Under the pieces are notes generated by a model. That model was not told the origin of the DNA. It made no database searches and was given only the letters and a program-made list of their open reading frames with translations. A DNA stretch of 6,782 nucleotides from Bacillota bacterium (GTDB lineage Bacteria > Bacillota > Dethiobacteria > DTU022 > UBA8154), in assembly GCA_003444595.1 (NCBI GenBank), contig DLUO01000049.1, positions 1-6,782 of the forward strand, in the 5' to 3' direction. Position numbers and translations under genes: made by a program. Shown piece by piece: positions 5,163 to 6,782 of the stretch (position 1 is its first letter; each line of letters opens with the position of its first letter).

Positions 5163-6642
5163 AAACCTTCAAGCGTTTAAGCAATGCAGTAACGTCATCC
5201 GGAATTAGTGGTTTAAGCAGTAGCGAAGAGCCGTTTACAGAAACCACGCCAGTTCGAATCGGCGCAAGTTTTCTGATGAACTTCTTAATGCTTAATCCGG
5301 TCATTGCTTCGATGTATCTAGTAATAGCAAGAGCAGCAAATACAATCGTAAGATGTGCTTCAATTGAATCTCGTTTGTGATGGAAAATCGGTCTGGCTTT
5401 TAAGTCTGATTTGGACATTCGGAACGATTTTTCAACCTGAAAAAGTTGATGGTATGCGTCAACCACTTCCTTTGCCGGGATACGTAAATCAGTAACATAT
5501 CCTTTAATACCAGCTTTACGGCGGGCTTCTTCGACCAATGCCACATTGATTTCACGTTTGTCACCTTTGATCGTTAGAAAGCGATTACGCTTAATGTCTG
5601 CTTTGTTTTCTACCATCTTTTGAGCTTTCGCTACAGTCTTCTCAATGTTTGAAAGATCCAATGAAGCTCTTTTCGACCTGTACTGATAAACCACACGCCG
5701 CTTGGTTCTTTTACCATTCACCGTCACAATCATGCTTGATTCGAAGATTTGTTGATCTTCCAAGACAGTTCCTTCAGCGCAAAGATATTCCTCTATTTCG
5801 TAAGGAGTTTTCGCAAGCCTTGAGCCGATAATATAGTGATATCCGAGATGTTCTAGTTCTGATATGTTCCCAGCCGAAAGCATGGCGGCATCGGCCGTAA
5901 CCGTAATGTCTTTCAGCCCATGGCGTTCTCTGAATCTCGCAAGCACTGGAAGAAACGTCTTGACCTCAGCACAGTTACCTTCAAAGCTTTGGATCTCCAG
6001 TGGGAACCCTGTACGATCCACTAAAAGTCCGATAATGATCTGCGGTTCAAGTCTGCGTTCTTTCGAAAGCCCTGGTTTGCGATACTCATCTTCTTTTTGT
6101 ATCTCAAAGTACAAAGTGGTTACATCGTAAAGAACCAGCCTAAGCGCTGCTGGTTTCACATGTTTGAAACACGCTTCGCTTAAAAGTTCTCTGTAGCCTT
6201 TATCAATGATTTTGCGCAGACAGCGATGAATGCTTGAATTCGATGGTGCTTCCAGTCCTAAATCACTCAGTACACGGATAGTGTCAAGCTTTGAAGTTGG
6301 TTCGATAATACGGGCAAGTACGAGCTGCTTGAATACAAGGTCATTTAAACAGTCAAAAGCGAGCTTATCATATACGTCGCTTAAAGTATCCCACAACAGT
6401 GCAGAGTATGACTTTTCTAAATGAAGGTCAGCATCTCCGCTTCTTAATGCCTTTTCAACGTCAAGAGTAAGTTGCCCCTCGTGCAACTTTTCCTGCGCTA
6501 AGGCAAGAAGCATTTCGAGTTCTGCATCGTTGTGTGCCGTACCAATGTGCTTAAGACCAGTTACGGTGCGACCTCTCTTGTGTATTATTTGGACGGCTAT
6601 CGCGCCGCTCTTTGTTTTCTTTTTTCTTATGAAACTACTCAT
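5161..6642 (-). CDS. IS1634 family DDE transposase
   Basis: 493 residues run from ATG 6642 to TAA 5161. It catalyses cut-and-paste movement of the surrounding element by an RNase H-fold DDE active site. The N-terminal part (about 1-80) is basic and matches the family opening (MSSFIRKKKTKSGAIAVQII). The catalytic residues are readable: D173 in VLYDVTTLYFE, D251 in VTADAAMLS, and E404 in YHQLFQVEKSFRMSK, which is the Y-(2)-R/K-(3)-E-(6)-K type signature of IS4-like enzymes. ARPIFHHKRDSIEAHL follows, as is usual in this family. Length is typical and no frameshift is seen, so the enzyme is probably functional. No Shine-Dalgarno sequence precedes the ATG, fitting the low expression common for transposases. 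It is the only gene of the element and reads toward the damaged MscS-type gene. Confidence 0.93.
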   Translation of the reverse strand: MSSFIRKKKTKSGAIAVQIIHKRGRTVTGLKHIGTAHNDAELEMLLALAQEKLHEGQLTLDVEKALRSGDADLHLEKSYSALLWDTLSDVYDKLAFDCLNDLVFKQLVLARIIEPTSKLDTIRVLSDLGLEAPSNSSIHRCLRKIIDKGYRELLSEACFKHVKPAALRLVLYDVTTLYFEIQKEDEYRKPGLSKERRLEPQIIIGLLVDRTGFPLEIQSFEGNCAEVKTFLPVLARFRERHGLKDITVTADAAMLSAGNISELEHLGYHYIIGSRLAKTPYEIEEYLCAEGTVLEDQQIFESSMIVTVNGKRTKRRVVYQYRSKRASLDLSNIEKTVAKAQKMVENKADIKRNRFLTIKGDKREINVALVEEARRKAGIKGYVTDLRIPAKEVVDAYHQLFQVEKSFRMSKSDLKARPIFHHKRDSIEAHLTIVFAALAITRYIEAMTGLSIKKFIRKLAPIRTGVVSVNGSSLLLKPLIPDDVTALLKRLKV

Positions 6643-6769
6643 ATGCTAATCATATACTCAAAATGGCTTATTGGGAAGCTAAGAGGTAACCACATTTTAG
6701 AGTAACCTTTTTAAAAAATGGCGTAATATCAGCGTTTGTGGACTTGCATTTCTCAAAAAATATAACAAG
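6643..6769 (-). other. Non-coding right end of the IS, upstream of the transposase
   Basis: 127 bp lie between the transposase start and the right inverted repeat. I see no promoter with good boxes and spacing and no ribosome binding site directly before ATG 6642. A short overlapping frame (ATG ATT AGC ATA TGA) ends on the start codon itself. The GGTTAC-type motif appears twice, at 6685-6691 and 6702-6707. Confidence 0.5.
6684..6696 (+). repeat. Subterminal 13-bp direct repeat, right copy
   Basis: AGGTAACCACATT is identical to 5150-5162 and in the same orientation. It lies 86 bp inside the right IS end, whereas the left copy is 16 bp inside the left end. A second partial match, AGTAACC, follows at 6701-6707. 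Confidence 0.7.
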
Positions 6770-6782
6770 CGGTCAAGTCAGG
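6770..6782 (-). repeat. Right terminal inverted repeat of the IS
   Basis: CGGTCAAGTCAGG is the exact inverse of 5134-5146 and forms the last bases of the window, so any extension or target duplication cannot be seen. Confidence 0.88.

Larger units (their letters stand above)
5134..6782 (-). mobile_element. IS1634-type insertion sequence, about 1649 bp
   Basis: Perfect 13-bp inverted repeats CCTGACTTGACCG border the element at 5134-5146 and 6770-6782, and it holds one 493-residue transposase gene on the minus strand. Length, single-gene layout and protein type fit the IS1634 family (IS4-like superfamily). The target duplication cannot be checked because the right flank lies outside the window. 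It is inserted 35 bp in front of the MscS-type gene and in the same direction. The intact reading frame and intact ends suggest a recent, possibly active copy. Confidence 0.88.

Noticed and set aside
5150..6696. The 13-bp direct repeats as target-site duplication of the IS
   Set aside because: They lie inside the inverted repeats at unequal distances, and one overlaps the transposase stop codon, so they cannot flank the mobile unit defined by the perfect ends.

Overview
The window looks like a piece of a Gram-positive chromosome, most likely an anaerobic Clostridia/Peptococcaceae-type Firmicute. The reasons are moderate-to-low GC, strong AGGAGG-type ribosome binding sites, frequent TTG starts, Gram-positive-style signal peptides, a small DUF951 protein next to an MscS channel, and an IS1634-type transposase. 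This assignment is an inference, not a database result. Every convincing gene lies on the minus strand, so transcription runs from high to low coordinates.

Right part (about 5134-6782): a complete-looking insertion sequence of about 1.65 kb. It has one 493-residue DDE transposase of the IS1634/IS4-like type and perfect 13-bp terminal inverted repeats (CCTGACTTGACCG). The right repeat is the last 13 bases of the window.

Middle part (about 3740-5100): just beyond the left IS end lies a small MscS-type mechanosensitive channel gene split by a +1 frameshift in a run of seven A/T pairs. It is followed by an intact DUF951 zinc-ribbon-like protein, a 15-bp tandem repeat that runs into the DUF951 stop codon, and a 66-residue secreted stub that resembles the N-terminus of a heparinase/alginate-lyase-type protein. 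The IS sits only 35 bp in front of the channel's start codon, so the channel has probably lost both its native promoter and its reading frame.

Intergenic part (3357-3741): a GC-rich nested hairpin, a near-consensus sigma-A promoter (TTGAAA, 17 nt, TATAAT) and a leader of about 190 nt with an orphan Shine-Dalgarno-like sequence.

Left part (1-3356): two secreted surface proteins in an apparent operon. The first carries two LamG/concanavalin-like domains (an internal duplication of about 77% protein identity by hand count) around an Ig-like/SWM-type domain, and ends in a single RHS/YD repeat. The second starts 14 nt later, with its ribosome binding site touching the first gene's stop codon. It combines a signal peptide, an acidic linker, a von Willebrand A domain with a full MIDAS motif, a DUF6531-type RHS entry domain and YD repeats, and runs off the window. 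The pair looks like a cell-surface adhesion or RHS polymorphic-toxin-type locus. The deciding C-terminus (RHS core and toxin or anchor) is outside the window. It is the most interesting part of the sequence, but nothing seen here proves a new system.
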